The notes beneath the pieces were generated by a model. The model was not told the origin of the DNA and made no database searches. It was given only the letters and a program-made list of their open reading frames with translations. A stretch of 64,000 nucleotides of DNA from contig NZ_QAGK01000007.1 of the NCBI RefSeq assembly GCF_003057885.1, forward strand, positions 1 to 64,000, in the 5' to 3' direction. Both the position numbers and the translations under genes were made by a program. The stretch comes from Oceaniglobus ichthyenteri (lineage in GTDB: Bacteria > Pseudomonadota > Alphaproteobacteria > Rhodobacterales > Rhodobacteraceae). Every line of letters starts with the position of its first letter. Position 1 is the first letter of the stretch. Below, piece by piece: positions 34,625 through 43,791 of the stretch.

Positions 34625-36358
34625 TCAATATCCGCGTGCCGCCGAACTGGTCTGGCGCGTGTCGGCACCGCCCAGCAACAGGCCGCTTTCGTCATCCACA
34701 AGGATCGATTGTGCCGAGCCCATGGTCGACATCACCTCGACCACATGGCCCTTGGCCTCAAGGGCGGCGACGGTGTCGCGGCTCAGCCCTTCTTCGACCC
34801 GCACCACTTCGGGCAACCACTGGTGGTGGATGCGCGGTGCAATGGTCGCCTCGGCCACGTTCATGCCGTGATCGATCACGTTCATGATCATCTGCGTCAC
34901 CGTGGTGATGATCCGCGACCCACCCGGGCTGCCGGTGACCATGAACACCTTGCCATCCTTCATGACCATGGTCGGGCTCATCGACGACAGGGGCCGTTTG
35001 CCGGGTTCCACGGCGTTGGCATCGCCCCCAAGAAGGCCATAGGCGTTCATCACGCCGGGCTTGGCGGCGAAATCGTCCATCTCGTTGTTCATCAACACGC
35101 CGGTGCCATCCGCAACCATGCCCGATCCGTAGGAAAAGTTGATCGTATAGGTGTTGGATACCGCGTTCCCATCCTTGTCCACGATCGAATAATGGGTCGT
35201 CTGATCGCTTTCATAGGGGGCCAGATCCGCTGGCTTGATCTCTTCCGACGGCGTGGCGCGGCTCAGGGAAATGCCCTTGCGGATGTCGGCGGCATAGTCC
35301 TTGGACATCAGTTCCGCTTGCGGCACGTCATAGAACTCGGGATCGCCCAGATATTCGGACCGGTCCGCATAGGCGCGCTTCATCGCTTCGGCCATCAGGT
35401 GAATCGTATCGGCCGAGTTGTGGCCCAGCCAGCCGATGGGATATTCCTCGAGTGTGTTCAGGATCTGCACGATGTGAATCCCGCCCGACGACGGCGGCGG
35501 CATCGAAACGATTTCGTACCCGCGATAGGTGCCGCTTACGGGGTCGCGGTTGATTGCCTTGTAGCCCGCCATGTCATCCATTGTGATCCGACCGCCCGAG
35601 GCCTGCACCGCATCGACGATGCCCTGTGCGGTCTGCCCCTTGTAAAAACCGTCGGGGCCTTCATCGGCGATCCGCTGAAGCGTTGCCGCCAGATCAGATT
35701 GGATCAGCCGGTCGCCCGGCTCATAGAACGCGCCGCCTTCCTTATAAAAGATCGCCTCGGAGGAGGGCCATTTCTTCAGCCGCTGCTCCAACCCCTTCAG
35801 GCTGTCGGCCAGATCAGCGGTGACGACGATGCCGTCGCGCGCCAGCTTGATGGCGGGTTGCAGCACCTCTGACAGGCTCATCGTGCCGTATTCATCCAAC
35901 ACCATCTGCATCCCTGCAACGGTGCCGGGCACGCCGGTTGCAAGCCCGGTAAAACGCGATTTCTCGCTGTCGGCATTGCCGGCATCATCAAGGAACATGT
36001 CGCGATCCGCGGTCATCGGCGCCATCTCGCGATAGTCGATGGCCTTGGTTTCGCCGGTCTCGGCGTCATGCACGATCATGAAGCCGCCACCGCCAAGGTT
36101 GCCCGCCCGCGGCAGGGTCACGGCCAGCGCAAAGGCCACGGCGACACCGGCATCGGCCGCATTACCGCCCGCTTCCAGGATGTCACGCCCGACCTCCGCC
36201 GCGATTTCCTCCTGGGCGACAACCATGCCGTTTTCGGCCCATGCGGGGTGAATGCGATCCATGCCGCTGTAAATCGCGGCCTCTTGCGATACCCCCATGA
36301 CCGGCGTCAGCGCCAGTGCGCCGCTGGTCAACAGTACAAATGCTCGTTTCATCGTCAT
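34625..36358 (-). CDS. ggt: Gamma-glutamyltransferase
   Basis: A 577-aa Ntn-hydrolase with an N-terminal signal peptide (MKRAFVLLTSGALALTPVMG). The autoprocessing/nucleophile Thr lies in ESDQTTHYSIVDKDGNAVS, and the glutamate-binding blocks LPRAGNLGGGGFM and GKRPLSSMSPTMV are intact. It cleaves and transfers gamma-glutamyl groups from glutathione in the periplasm. The gene is complete although flanked by pseudogenes on both sides. Either of two Met codons (36358, 36352) may start it; GGGGGA lies upstream. Confidence 0.93.
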   Translation of the reverse strand: MTMKRAFVLLTSGALALTPVMGVSQEAAIYSGMDRIHPAWAENGMVVAQEEIAAEVGRDILEAGGNAADAGVAVAFALAVTLPRAGNLGGGGFMIVHDAETGETKAIDYREMAPMTADRDMFLDDAGNADSEKSRFTGLATGVPGTVAGMQMVLDEYGTMSLSEVLQPAIKLARDGIVVTADLADSLKGLEQRLKKWPSSEAIFYKEGGAFYEPGDRLIQSDLAATLQRIADEGPDGFYKGQTAQGIVDAVQASGGRITMDDMAGYKAINRDPVSGTYRGYEIVSMPPPSSGGIHIVQILNTLEEYPIGWLGHNSADTIHLMAEAMKRAYADRSEYLGDPEFYDVPQAELMSKDYAADIRKGISLSRATPSEEIKPADLAPYESDQTTHYSIVDKDGNAVSNTYTINFSYGSGMVADGTGVLMNNEMDDFAAKPGVMNAYGLLGGDANAVEPGKRPLSSMSPTMVMKDGKVFMVTGSPGGSRIITTVTQMIMNVIDHGMNVAEATIAPRIHHQWLPEVVRVEEGLSRDTVAALEAKGHVVEVMSTMGSAQSILVDDESGLLLGGADTRQTSSAARGY

Positions 36359-36737
36359 TCCCCCATTGATTGTTCGTCACACCAAAACCTACCGAGGGTT
36401 GATCGCATCGGCAACCCGCATCAACCTGCCGATACCAGAGTCGCGGCGCAGGGCCGATCATCAGGCCAATGCGCAATAGCTGAACTGTTAACGTACAACA
36501 GTCCTGCTGCGTACATAATAGCGTCCATCAGAGTAAAGCCGGGTCTGTGCCGTGCCTTTACGTTGCGTACCAAGCCAAGTGCATCCGGCAGACCGGCGGA
36601 TATTTCGCGACCCAAGGGTTCGATCCGAAAACAGATCAAAATGATGAACGACACTTTTACGTCACACGGATCAGTCTGTAGAGGTTTCAAACGTCACGCC
36701 ACATGCCTGAAACACGATCGCCGCTCAATCGTTCTGT
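36359..36737. other. Gene-free stretch upstream of ggt
   Basis: Only short unsupported frames are present. The ggt promoter should lie near its left side. The right boundary is the remnant of a TRAP transporter gene. Confidence 0.45.
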
Positions 36738-36858
36738 AATGGCCCGAAGCCTGGATCATCCTGCTTGGTGCAGTTTTCGGGGTGGTTGCCGTGATCTTTG
36801 AAATCACCGGATATCGCGAAGCGCGCAATTCTTCGGATACACCGGAAGAAACAATATG
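36738..36858 (+). pseudogene. 3' fragment of a TRAP transporter small permease (DctQ)
   Basis: The frame PEAWIILLGAVFGVVAVIFE then ITGYREARNSSDTPEETI ends at a TGA overlapping the following ATG (ATGA). That overlap is the normal dctQ-dctM junction, so this is the tail of a small-permease gene whose 5' part is gone. Confidence 0.6.
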
Positions 36859-37285
36859 ATCGGGTCATCGATTGCCATTGTCGTCCTGCTTGCGCTTTGC
36901 TTTTTCGGGGTCCGGATCGGCATTGCCACATTGCTGGTGGGCGTGGTCGGCTTCGCCATCGAGCGGGGCATCGGGCCTGCCATGCTGATGAGCGGGCAGC
37001 GCATTCTCGATGATCCGATGAACTATAACCTTTCGGTGATTCCGCTGTTCGTTCTGATAGGTGTTTTCATCTACCGCGCCGATATCTCGGCCGAGCTTTA
37101 TCAGGCGGCTTACCGGTCCCTTCGCAACACCAAAGGTGGCTTGGCCCATGCAACCGTTATCGCCTGCGCCGGGTTCTCAGCCGTCTACGATCGTCCCTTA
37201 GCTACCGTAGCCACGATGGCCAAGGTCGCCATGCCATCCATGCGAAATTATCGCTACAAGGATTCGCTTTCGACCGGGACGGTTC
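36856..37285 (+). pseudogene. TRAP transporter large permease (DctM), N-terminal fragment
   Basis: It starts MIGSSIAIVVLLALCFFGVR and continues with typical DctM blocks: RILDDPMNYNLSVIPLFVLI and MAKVAMPSMRNYRYKDSLST. At about 37285 the frame passes directly into an IS256 transposase (TVRDIRAHLEDVYGLQ). Only about 140 of ~430 residues remain, so the transporter is dead, although a continuous hybrid frame of 214 codons results. Confidence 0.8.
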
Positions 37286-38297
37286 GCGACATTCGCGCCC
37301 ACCTTGAGGATGTTTATGGCCTTCAGGTCTCGTCTGATCGGATCAGGCGCGTCACTGATGCCGTGCTGGACAAGGCCCGCGAATGCCAGAGCCGAGCGTT
37401 TGACCGAATGTATCCCACCGTTATCTTCGATGCGCTTCGGGTCAAAATCCGCAATGCCCCCTTTCGGGATCATCCTCCGGATGACCCTGCCGGGAAGTAG
37501 ACAGCCGGATGGTGAAAAACAAGGCTGTCTACGTGGCCATTTGTCGTTGTCACTCGTACCAATGGCGCGAAATGGCTCACCGTCTCACGGGACGCCGTCC
37601 ATGAGGTTCTGAGTCTCTGGATCGCCGAGAACGAGGGCGCCAAATTCTGGTTGTCGGTGATGAACGAGCGAACGAATCGCGGGTTTCAAGACATCCTCAT
37701 CACTGTCGCGCCCTCTTATAGTTTGTAAGCAAACCACAGCCGGGTAATATATTGGCTCAAGGGCTTCCCTGACGCCATCGCGGCCGCCTTTCCCGATACC
37801 GCGGTGCAGCCGGGGCCTGTCCGTGCAAAGCTGAATTGGTCCACTGGACCAATTCCAAAACGCCCCCATCCTGCATCGTTCACTTGGTCCGTCAATCCCT
37901 GAAATTCTGCGCATGGAAGGATCGCAAGGCGGTGGCCGCCGACCTGCGTCAGATTTACGGTGCGCTGACCGCCGAGTTGGACGATTATGAGGGAAAATGG
38001 TCCGGGAAATACGCCTCGATTGCCCCGACATGGCGACGGGCATGGCAGATGGTGATCCCGCGCTTCGAAAGATCGTCTATCCTATCAATGTCATTGAAAG
38101 CCTTTAAACCGGTGATCCGGAAATCCATCACGACCAGAGGCTCGTTCCCAACCGAGGAGGCTGCGACCAAGCTGGTCTCCTGGCCATCCGCGACCATCGT
38201 GGGATTGATGCGCAGCTCTTGGTTCAGCTGCGCGAACGAAAATCGTGATGGCTGTATGGGGGGCCTTAACGGTGTGGGTGATTATGGCGACCCATGA
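37286..38297 (+). mobile_element. Decayed IS256-family transposase
   Basis: Plus-strand pieces in several frames match an IS256-type transposase in order: TVRDIRAHLEDVYGLQVSSD, AFDRMYPTVIFDALRVKIRN, LWIAENEGAKFWLSVMNERT, CIVHLVRQSLKFCAWKDRKA, YASIAPTWRRAWQMVIPRF and RKSITTRGSFPTEEAATKLV. Frameshifts and small deletions separate them and the 5' end is missing, so it is inactive. Confidence 0.8.
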
Positions 38298-38582
38298 CGA
38301 AACTGTTCGTAATGCTCCCCTCCATTCTTTAGAAAGGATCGGCACCATCCCGCCGTGGGTTCAAACACCTGAATTTACCCATAATCCAACTTTACAGGGC
38401 TCAAAATCGGTCGATAACGAACACCTTTCTCATCGGTTTCGCCCGCTGAAACACCGGTATTCTCGATCTGAGTTGCCTTGCACAGATCAAAGTGTCGAGC
38501 CGCGATGGCAATCTTGGCCTGCAATGTCAAAGGCCGTCAGCGACCTTTTACCACCCTTGGCTAAATTCAAGTATAGCATCAA
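38298..38582. other. Gene-free stretch
   Basis: No supported gene is seen between IS256 debris and the P450 promoter region. Confidence 0.4.
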
Positions 38583-38596
38583 TTGACAATCGTCAT
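38583..38596. promoter_or_regulatory. FNR/Dnr-type site upstream of the P450 gene
   Basis: TTGACAATCGTCAT lies 79 bp before the P450 start. It follows the TTGAC-N4-GTCAA pattern with one mismatch and closely resembles the perfect site between ubiT and ubiD at 43722-43735. The Crp/Fnr regulator encoded at 39875-40564 is the natural candidate binder. Confidence 0.6.
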
Positions 38597-38674
38597 ATTG
38601 GCCGCTTGAACCTGCATATACTCTTTGCCAACAGATAAATATCGAGGCTGAAATGGAAAAAGGGGACTCCTGCC

Positions 38675-39817
38675 ATGATCGACCACATGCCTGAAGATGT
38701 ATCTCCGGCTGGCCGCGATCTGCGGGCCTATACGGACCAATTGCGGCCTTTGCATCCGGTGATCAGAAACAATGTCGGCGACTGGGTTTTGCTTCGCCAT
38801 GCGGATGTCGTTGCCGCCGCCTTGGACGATGAGCGATTTTCGAGCGCTGTTTCACGCCATTTGCAGATACCCAACGGGCTGGACGGCGCGGATCATACAC
38901 GTTTTCGCGCTGTTATCGACCGGTACATGACCCAAGACGCACTGGCGCCGTTCCTGCAAAAATTTGAGGACGTGGCCGTGCAGTTGATGGCCAGTCTCCC
39001 ACATGGCAAGCCGCTGGAGGCCGTTGGGGGCATCGGTGCCGTTTTTGCGGTGCGCGCGCAATGCGCATGGCTGGGATGGCCCGCCGATCTTGAGCCGAGA
39101 CTGCTGGGCTGGATGGAAGCGAACCATGCGGCCACCAGATCCGGCGAGGACCAGCGAACGGCGCAGGTTGCTGCGGATTTCGACTCGATCATCGATTCCG
39201 TGCTCGCCCCGCGCCTGGCAGATATCGACGCAGCGCCGGACGACGTCACCACACAGCTTTGTCGCGATACCGTCGATGGCCGCCCGCTGAGCAGGGCCGA
39301 GCTCACCTCAATTCTGCGCAACTGGACCGGCGGTGATCTGGGGTCCATGGCGCTCTGTGTCGGGGTGCTGGTCGCACATTTGGCGGGGGATGCGAAGCTT
39401 GCAGGGCATTTGCGCCAGGCGTCCGACGCCGAAGTTGACCGTGTGATCGACGAAATCCTGCGGCTGGACGATCCGTTCATTTCCAACCGTCGCGTGACCA
39501 CTTGCCCGGTTCAGATCAATGGCAGAGAGATTCCGGCCGGTGCCCGGATAAAGCTGATCTGGACATCCGCCAATCGCGACGAAGCGGTGTTTGGCGAAAA
39601 TAATTTCGCGCCCGACACCAATGCCGCGGCAAATCTTGTCTATGGTATCGGCAGGCATGTCTGCCCCGGCCGTTATCTGGCCACTTGCCAGTTGCGAATT
39701 GCATTGCGGGCGTTGCTCGCTGCGGCGGAACGGCTCGAATTCGTCGCGGGTGATCCCCCGGAACGCGAGGTGTCACCTGTCGGAGGATATCGCCGGGTGC
39801 CGATCATGCTTGGTTGA
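38675..39817 (+). CDS. Cytochrome P450
   Basis: A 380-aa soluble bacterial P450. The heme-thiolate loop is VYGIGRHVCPGRYLA, with Tyr in place of the usual Phe. The I-helix region reads NWTGGDLGSMALCVGVLVAH, lacking the usual acid-alcohol pair ([A/G]GxD/E-T), and the K-helix ExxR is DEILRLDDP, with Leu at the second motif position. The hydroxylation machinery may therefore be unusual. The substrate is unknown. The gene lies beside a Crp/Fnr regulator and O2-independent quinone genes and has an FNR-type site upstream. Confidence 0.88.
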   Translation: MIDHMPEDVSPAGRDLRAYTDQLRPLHPVIRNNVGDWVLLRHADVVAAALDDERFSSAVSRHLQIPNGLDGADHTRFRAVIDRYMTQDALAPFLQKFEDVAVQLMASLPHGKPLEAVGGIGAVFAVRAQCAWLGWPADLEPRLLGWMEANHAATRSGEDQRTAQVAADFDSIIDSVLAPRLADIDAAPDDVTTQLCRDTVDGRPLSRAELTSILRNWTGGDLGSMALCVGVLVAHLAGDAKLAGHLRQASDAEVDRVIDEILRLDDPFISNRRVTTCPVQINGREIPAGARIKLIWTSANRDEAVFGENNFAPDTNAAANLVYGIGRHVCPGRYLATCQLRIALRALLAAAERLEFVAGDPPEREVSPVGGYRRVPIMLG

Positions 39818-39874
39818 AGTCGCCACCCGAAACGACCCAAGGGTTGCCTGTGGTCGCGGCTCTGCCCTCTGTGT

Positions 39875-40564
39875 CTAAAAGGATGCGGGAACGGCCATTC
39901 CGATGTCGCGCCCCGAAACGGTCAGGGTTCCATCATCCTTCAATTGGCGCAAAAGCCGTGACATGGTTTCAAGCCGCACGCCAATCAGATCGGCAAGATC
40001 CGAGCGTGACAGCGGCAGGTGCATGCACAGCCGATCGCCATGACGATGACCGTGGCGTTGCATCAATTCCAGCAGAAGATCGCGCAGCCGTTCCCGGTTC
40101 GGTTTGACGGAGGCCGAGATGATCCGGGCGTGATTGCTGTCAATTTCGGTCACACAGCGCTCTGCAATTCTTTGCAAGACCGCGGGGCTTGCGCGAATGA
40201 CATTGGATACATCACGGTGCGCGACGATGCAGATCCGCGACGGTACCAGCGCGCGCGCCTCTGTCTTGTGCGGCGCATTCGCCAGAAACGACCGAAAGCC
40301 GATGATGTCGCCGGGATAGGCCAGCTTGATCAGCGTGGAGGTTCCGTCGGGGTGATGCGTGCGAACCGCGATTAACCCGGCCGAAACGCAGAAAACGCCG
40401 CGATTCTCGTCATCCTGCGCATAAAGCACCTGCTCGGCTGCCAGTTCCTTGCGCATGAAGCCGCGTTTCAAGAAAGACAGCCCGGCAGATTCAACCGGTT
40501 GCCAAACACTGCCTTGGTAAAAGGCGCATCCTTTGCAGGGATGATCCGATGTGTTGGTGATCAT
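39875..40564 (-). CDS. Crp/Fnr-family transcriptional regulator
   Basis: A 229-aa protein with an N-terminal CxxC (HPCKGCAF, Cys10 and Cys13), a cyclic-nucleotide-type beta-roll (AYPGDIIGFRSFL) and a C-terminal helix-turn-helix SRSDLADLIGVRLETMSRLL. The ExxSR recognition motif (ETMSR) matches FNR. Cys112 aligns with the central FNR cluster Cys, but the fourth ligand (five residues after Cys13) is Ser. It therefore has three of the four FNR cysteines. It ends the ubiT-ubiU-ubiV-DUF2478 strand and probably binds the TTGAC-N4-GTCAA sites nearby. Confidence 0.87.
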   Translation of the reverse strand: MITNTSDHPCKGCAFYQGSVWQPVESAGLSFLKRGFMRKELAAEQVLYAQDDENRGVFCVSAGLIAVRTHHPDGTSTLIKLAYPGDIIGFRSFLANAPHKTEARALVPSRICIVAHRDVSNVIRASPAVLQRIAERCVTEIDSNHARIISASVKPNRERLRDLLLELMQRHGHRHGDRLCMHLPLSRSDLADLIGVRLETMSRLLRQLKDDGTLTVSGRDIGMAVPASF

Positions 40565-40696
40565 TTCCGTTCAGCTGCCCCATAGCGCCATGCGCATGCA
40601 CGCTACCGAGACCCGCGGGCAGTGTCGATTGCGACCTATCACCGCGGACGGCACGAACCCACAAAGATCGGCGTTTTACCGTGCAGAATTGCGGGG

Positions 40697-41203
40697 TCAG
40701 CGCGTGCCCTTGCGATACCACGCAAGGATCGCGTCGGGCTGCGGCGCGAGTGCTGTGGCAAGCCCGCCCGCAAAGCTGTCAAAGGCGGGCTTACTTGCGC
40801 TGCCCACCCCGACCAGCACCGGAATGCCGTGCTCCAGCGCGGCGGCGATGGCGTTGCAGAACCCGCGCCCGGCGGCCTCTTCGGGGCCGAACTTGTTGAG
40901 GATGAACAAATCGGCGTTCTCAAAAGCGGCGGCCTCGACCGTTGCCACCGCATGGGCGATGGCGCCGGGATCAAGCCGACAGGCATCGGACCCTGCGCCC
41001 AGATCCTGGGTGATCTGGATCACTGGCCCCTCGGGCAGCACCCGCACCTTTGCGTCGCACCCGTTGGCAAAGCGGCTGTCGTGGCTGTGGTCTTTGACGA
41101 TCCCGGCAAGGGTGGCGCCGTCTGCCTGCAATCGCTCTGCGATGTCGCTCAGCAATCGGTCGACTGCGCCGCGTTCGTCCGATGTGACAGACGCCATTTT
41201 CAT
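40697..41203 (-). CDS. DUF2478 protein (NTP-binding-like), in the ubiTUV operon
   Basis: A 168-aa protein starting MKMASVTSDERGAVDRLLSD at 41203 after a GGGAG site. The blocks IQITQDLGAGSDACRLDPGA, ADLFILNKFGPEEAAGRGFC and HGIPVLVGVGSASKPAFDSF identify DUF2478, a family often annotated as molybdenum-transport-associated NTP-binding proteins. The usual Walker A is not evident. It follows ubiV by 22 bp, and no molybdate transporter gene is near. A link to anaerobic quinone synthesis or a molybdoenzyme respiratory regulon is inference. Confidence 0.8.
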   Translation of the reverse strand: MKMASVTSDERGAVDRLLSDIAERLQADGATLAGIVKDHSHDSRFANGCDAKVRVLPEGPVIQITQDLGAGSDACRLDPGAIAHAVATVEAAAFENADLFILNKFGPEEAAGRGFCNAIAAALEHGIPVLVGVGSASKPAFDSFAGGLATALAPQPDAILAWYRKGTR

Positions 41204-41225
41204 CGCCGCTCTCCCGTTTCTTCGA

Positions 41226-42131
41226 TCAATGCGGTGCGGGATTGCCCGACCAGTCCGCGCCACGCGCACCGGTCAGGAAGCCGTCGGACAGGCGAAGCCC
41301 TGCATCAATCGCCACAATCTTGTCCACCATCCCGTGCGCGTCCAGCGTCCCGTCCAGACGCTGCCGGTACAGCCCGCATATCGCGTCAAATCCCTTTGAT
41401 TGTGGTGACAGGCGCAGCGCGCTGACGCCAGCCTCTGCAAGGGCCTCGATCTGATGCGCTGCGCAGGCGTGGCTGTCGGACAACGTCTGCACCCCGTTCA
41501 TCGCCATAAAAGGCTGCCCGTCGAGCGTTTTGACGTCCAGCCCATCGGGGTCGTCCTCGCAGGCGAACTGGCAGTTATCCTTGGTGCGCCCGTGCATCCG
41601 CGCGTGATAGCAGCGGCCCGAAATCGCCAGCGGCAGGCGGCCATGGCCCCAAACCTCAATCGCGACGCCAGCATCGCCGCCCCCGCGCGCCAGACGCGCC
41701 ACAGACTCCAGCGGCAATTCGGGCGGCAGGCAGATGCGCGTGGCCCCGCGCCGCGCCAGCCACGTAATCGTGCCCTCGTTATAGACGTTGACCATCGGGC
41801 CGACCCAGAACGGCGCGCCCTCTGGCAAATGGGCCAGCGCGGTCAGATCATTGACCTCGACAGGAATGCCCAGATCGGCCAACTCATTCGTCGCTTTACG
41901 TTCGCGCTTCAGCGTGACCAGTGCGAGGCTGGTCAGGGCGACCTCTTTGCCAGCGTCAACCAGCGTTTCAATCGCGTCGGGAATACGGTCCTGAAAGAAC
42001 GGCAGGCGTTTGGAGCAGATCAACTCGCCCAGCACCAGCCGGTCGACCGGCGCCTTGGCCAGATCGTTGTAAAAGGCACTCCAGCGGTCTGCCGACCAGA
42101 AGAATTGGTTGGGGCCGACGGTCAGTTCCAT
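41226..42131 (-). CDS. ubiV: O2-independent ubiquinone biosynthesis protein UbiV
   Basis: A 301-aa U32-peptidase-family protein starting MELTVGPNQFFWSADRWSAF. The four [4Fe-4S] cysteines of UbiV are in place: Cys39 in GELICSKRLPFF, then GRCYHARMHGRTKDNCQFAC. With UbiU it forms the complex that hydroxylates the ubiquinone ring without O2, using prephenate as oxygen donor in E. coli. It follows ubiU by 4 bp. Confidence 0.93.
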   Translation of the reverse strand: MELTVGPNQFFWSADRWSAFYNDLAKAPVDRLVLGELICSKRLPFFQDRIPDAIETLVDAGKEVALTSLALVTLKRERKATNELADLGIPVEVNDLTALAHLPEGAPFWVGPMVNVYNEGTITWLARRGATRICLPPELPLESVARLARGGGDAGVAIEVWGHGRLPLAISGRCYHARMHGRTKDNCQFACEDDPDGLDVKTLDGQPFMAMNGVQTLSDSHACAAHQIEALAEAGVSALRLSPQSKGFDAICGLYRQRLDGTLDAHGMVDKIVAIDAGLRLSDGFLTGARGADWSGNPAPH

Positions 42132-42135
42132 ATGC

Positions 42136-43113
42136 TCATCTCCACGTCTTTTTATAGGCGCCAGTGGTCATCGCCTGACCTTCGGACAGCCGCGCCAGCA
42201 TTCCCTCGGGCATGGGCAGGCCCGCGTCCAGCGCATCCACCGCGGCGCGGAAATTGCGCACGACCTGCGCCACATAAGAGCGCGAGCGCTGCCGCCCTTC
42301 GATTTTAAGCGCGGTCACACCGGCCTTTTGCAGCTGCGGGATCAGTTGTTCGGCATTCAGGCTGACGGGATCCTCGAACAGATGCCCGGTTTTGTCGCCG
42401 GCGCTGAAACAGCCCTTGCACAGCGTCGGATAGGGGGCCGGTTGGTCCTTTCCCACACGATGGATCGTGTACCCGCCAAGGCGTGCATCCAGAACGCCGC
42501 CTTCGTCGTGGTATTCCACGTGGCTGGCAGGCGAGCAGACGCCGTTCATGTTGGGCGAGCGCCCCGTTGCATAGGACGACAGCGAACAGCGGCCCTCGGC
42601 CATGACGCACAAGCCGCCAAAAACGAAAACCTCGGTCTCGACATCGGTTTCGGCATTGATTGCGGCGATTTCCGGCACTGACAGGACACGCGGCAGCACC
42701 ACGCGCTTGACCCCGAATGTATCGGCGTAAAAGTTGAGCGCATCGGCGTTGGATGCTGCCGCCTGCACCGAAAGATGCCGGCGCAGCCCGGGATGGTGGC
42801 GCGCGGCGTAATCCAGCAGGCCCAGATCGGCAAAGATGACCGCATCGGCACCGCAGCTTTCGGCATCGGCGACCGCCCGGTGCCACAGCGCCTCGTCCCC
42901 TGCGCGGGGAAAGGTATTGATGGCCACCAGAACCTTTGCGCCACGGGCATGTGCGAACGCGATACCCTCGCGCATTTCCGAGCGGTCGAAATTCAGACCG
43001 GGAAAATTGCGCGCATTCGTCTCGTCGGCAAAGCCGCAATAGATGGTATGCGCCCCGGCCGTCACGGCAGCGCGCAGCGAGGCGGGCGTGCCCGCCGGAC
43101 AAACGATTTCCAT
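42136..43113 (-). CDS. ubiU: O2-independent ubiquinone biosynthesis protein UbiU
   Basis: A 325-aa U32-family protein starting MEIVCPAGTPASLRAAVTAG at 43113, overlapping the ubiT stop (TAATG). A Met two residues upstream is possible, but this start matches the family. Cluster cysteines occur in FGGLCVMAEGRCSLSSYATG, NMNGVCSPASHVEY and TLCKGCFSAGDK. It partners UbiV in anaerobic ring hydroxylation. Confidence 0.93.
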   Translation of the reverse strand: MEIVCPAGTPASLRAAVTAGAHTIYCGFADETNARNFPGLNFDRSEMREGIAFAHARGAKVLVAINTFPRAGDEALWHRAVADAESCGADAVIFADLGLLDYAARHHPGLRRHLSVQAAASNADALNFYADTFGVKRVVLPRVLSVPEIAAINAETDVETEVFVFGGLCVMAEGRCSLSSYATGRSPNMNGVCSPASHVEYHDEGGVLDARLGGYTIHRVGKDQPAPYPTLCKGCFSAGDKTGHLFEDPVSLNAEQLIPQLQKAGVTALKIEGRQRSRSYVAQVVRNFRAAVDALDAGLPMPEGMLARLSEGQAMTTGAYKKTWR

Positions 43114-43670
43114 TACCATGCCAGCCCCTCTTGCGCGCGGGTCAGACTGACCCCGCTATAGTGTTCAATTCGCATGAAAAACTTATGCAGCGGGCCTTTC
43201 ATCGGCCCGCAATAGCGCGTGATTTCCTCAGACAGGTCCAATTCACTGTCATCAATCGCGTTGCGCAGCGCCAGCGCGGCCGAGGTGTCGCCCTCGACCA
43301 CCAGATCGCGCGAAAAAAACAGCGCATCGCCGTCATAGGCGCCATGCACCAGCCCCAGCAGCGCCGCCAGCGGCCCCGCAATGCGCGCGGCACCCTCTCC
43401 CGGCCCGCGCATCAGCGTGACACGCGGCGCACCGCCATTGGGTTCAAGCACGATCACGAATGGCAGGTCGGTGGGGTCCAGCACAAACCGCGTGTGGCTG
43501 TATTCCCCCAATCTGCGAAACAGCGCCGGATGCCGCCGGGCAATGCCGCGCGAAAACATGGTAAGCGACAGCGACAAGGGCGACAGCGGCGCGGCGCGAA
43601 ACGCAGTTGCCAGCACAGCGGGAAACTGCGGGATTTGTCCAGGGGACGGTGACACGTGGCGTTCCTTCAT
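43113..43670 (-). CDS. ubiT: UbiT-like SCP2-domain ubiquinone biosynthesis accessory factor
   Basis: A 185-aa SCP2 sterol-carrier-type lipid-binding protein. The segment FVIVLEPNGGAPRVTLMRGP followed by ALLGLVHGAYDGDALFFSRD and LVVEGDTSAALALRNAID is the SCP2 fold. UbiT binds ubiquinone precursors and is required with UbiU/V for O2-independent synthesis. It is the first gene of the operon and faces ubiD across a 121-bp gap containing a perfect FNR-type palindrome. Confidence 0.9.
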   Translation of the reverse strand: MKERHVSPSPGQIPQFPAVLATAFRAAPLSPLSLSLTMFSRGIARRHPALFRRLGEYSHTRFVLDPTDLPFVIVLEPNGGAPRVTLMRGPGEGAARIAGPLAALLGLVHGAYDGDALFFSRDLVVEGDTSAALALRNAIDDSELDLSEEITRYCGPMKGPLHKFFMRIEHYSGVSLTRAQEGLAW

Positions 43671-43721
43671 CGGCGATCATGCAATTCTTTTTTGTCTTAG
43701 CCGTGTGATTGGCAAATGAAA

Positions 43722-43735
43722 TTGACGATCGTCAA
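43722..43735. promoter_or_regulatory. FNR/Dnr-type box between ubiT and ubiD
   Basis: TTGACGATCGTCAA is a perfect inverted repeat in FNR spacing, and the symmetry extends to 22 bp (43718-43739). It sits centrally in the divergent ubiT/ubiD promoter gap, 52 bp from ubiT and 57 bp from ubiD. It may activate one side and repress or activate the other. Confidence 0.8.
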
Positions 43736-43791
43736 TTTCAGCCGGAATCATTGCTGATAGGTGCAGGGCAAATCGCCTGACAGGAAATCTC

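Noticed and set aside
34421-35872. A 483-codon open frame on the plus strand
   Set aside because: It lies antisense to the well-supported ggt gene; its His/Gly/Arg-rich composition is that of a GC-rich shadow frame.
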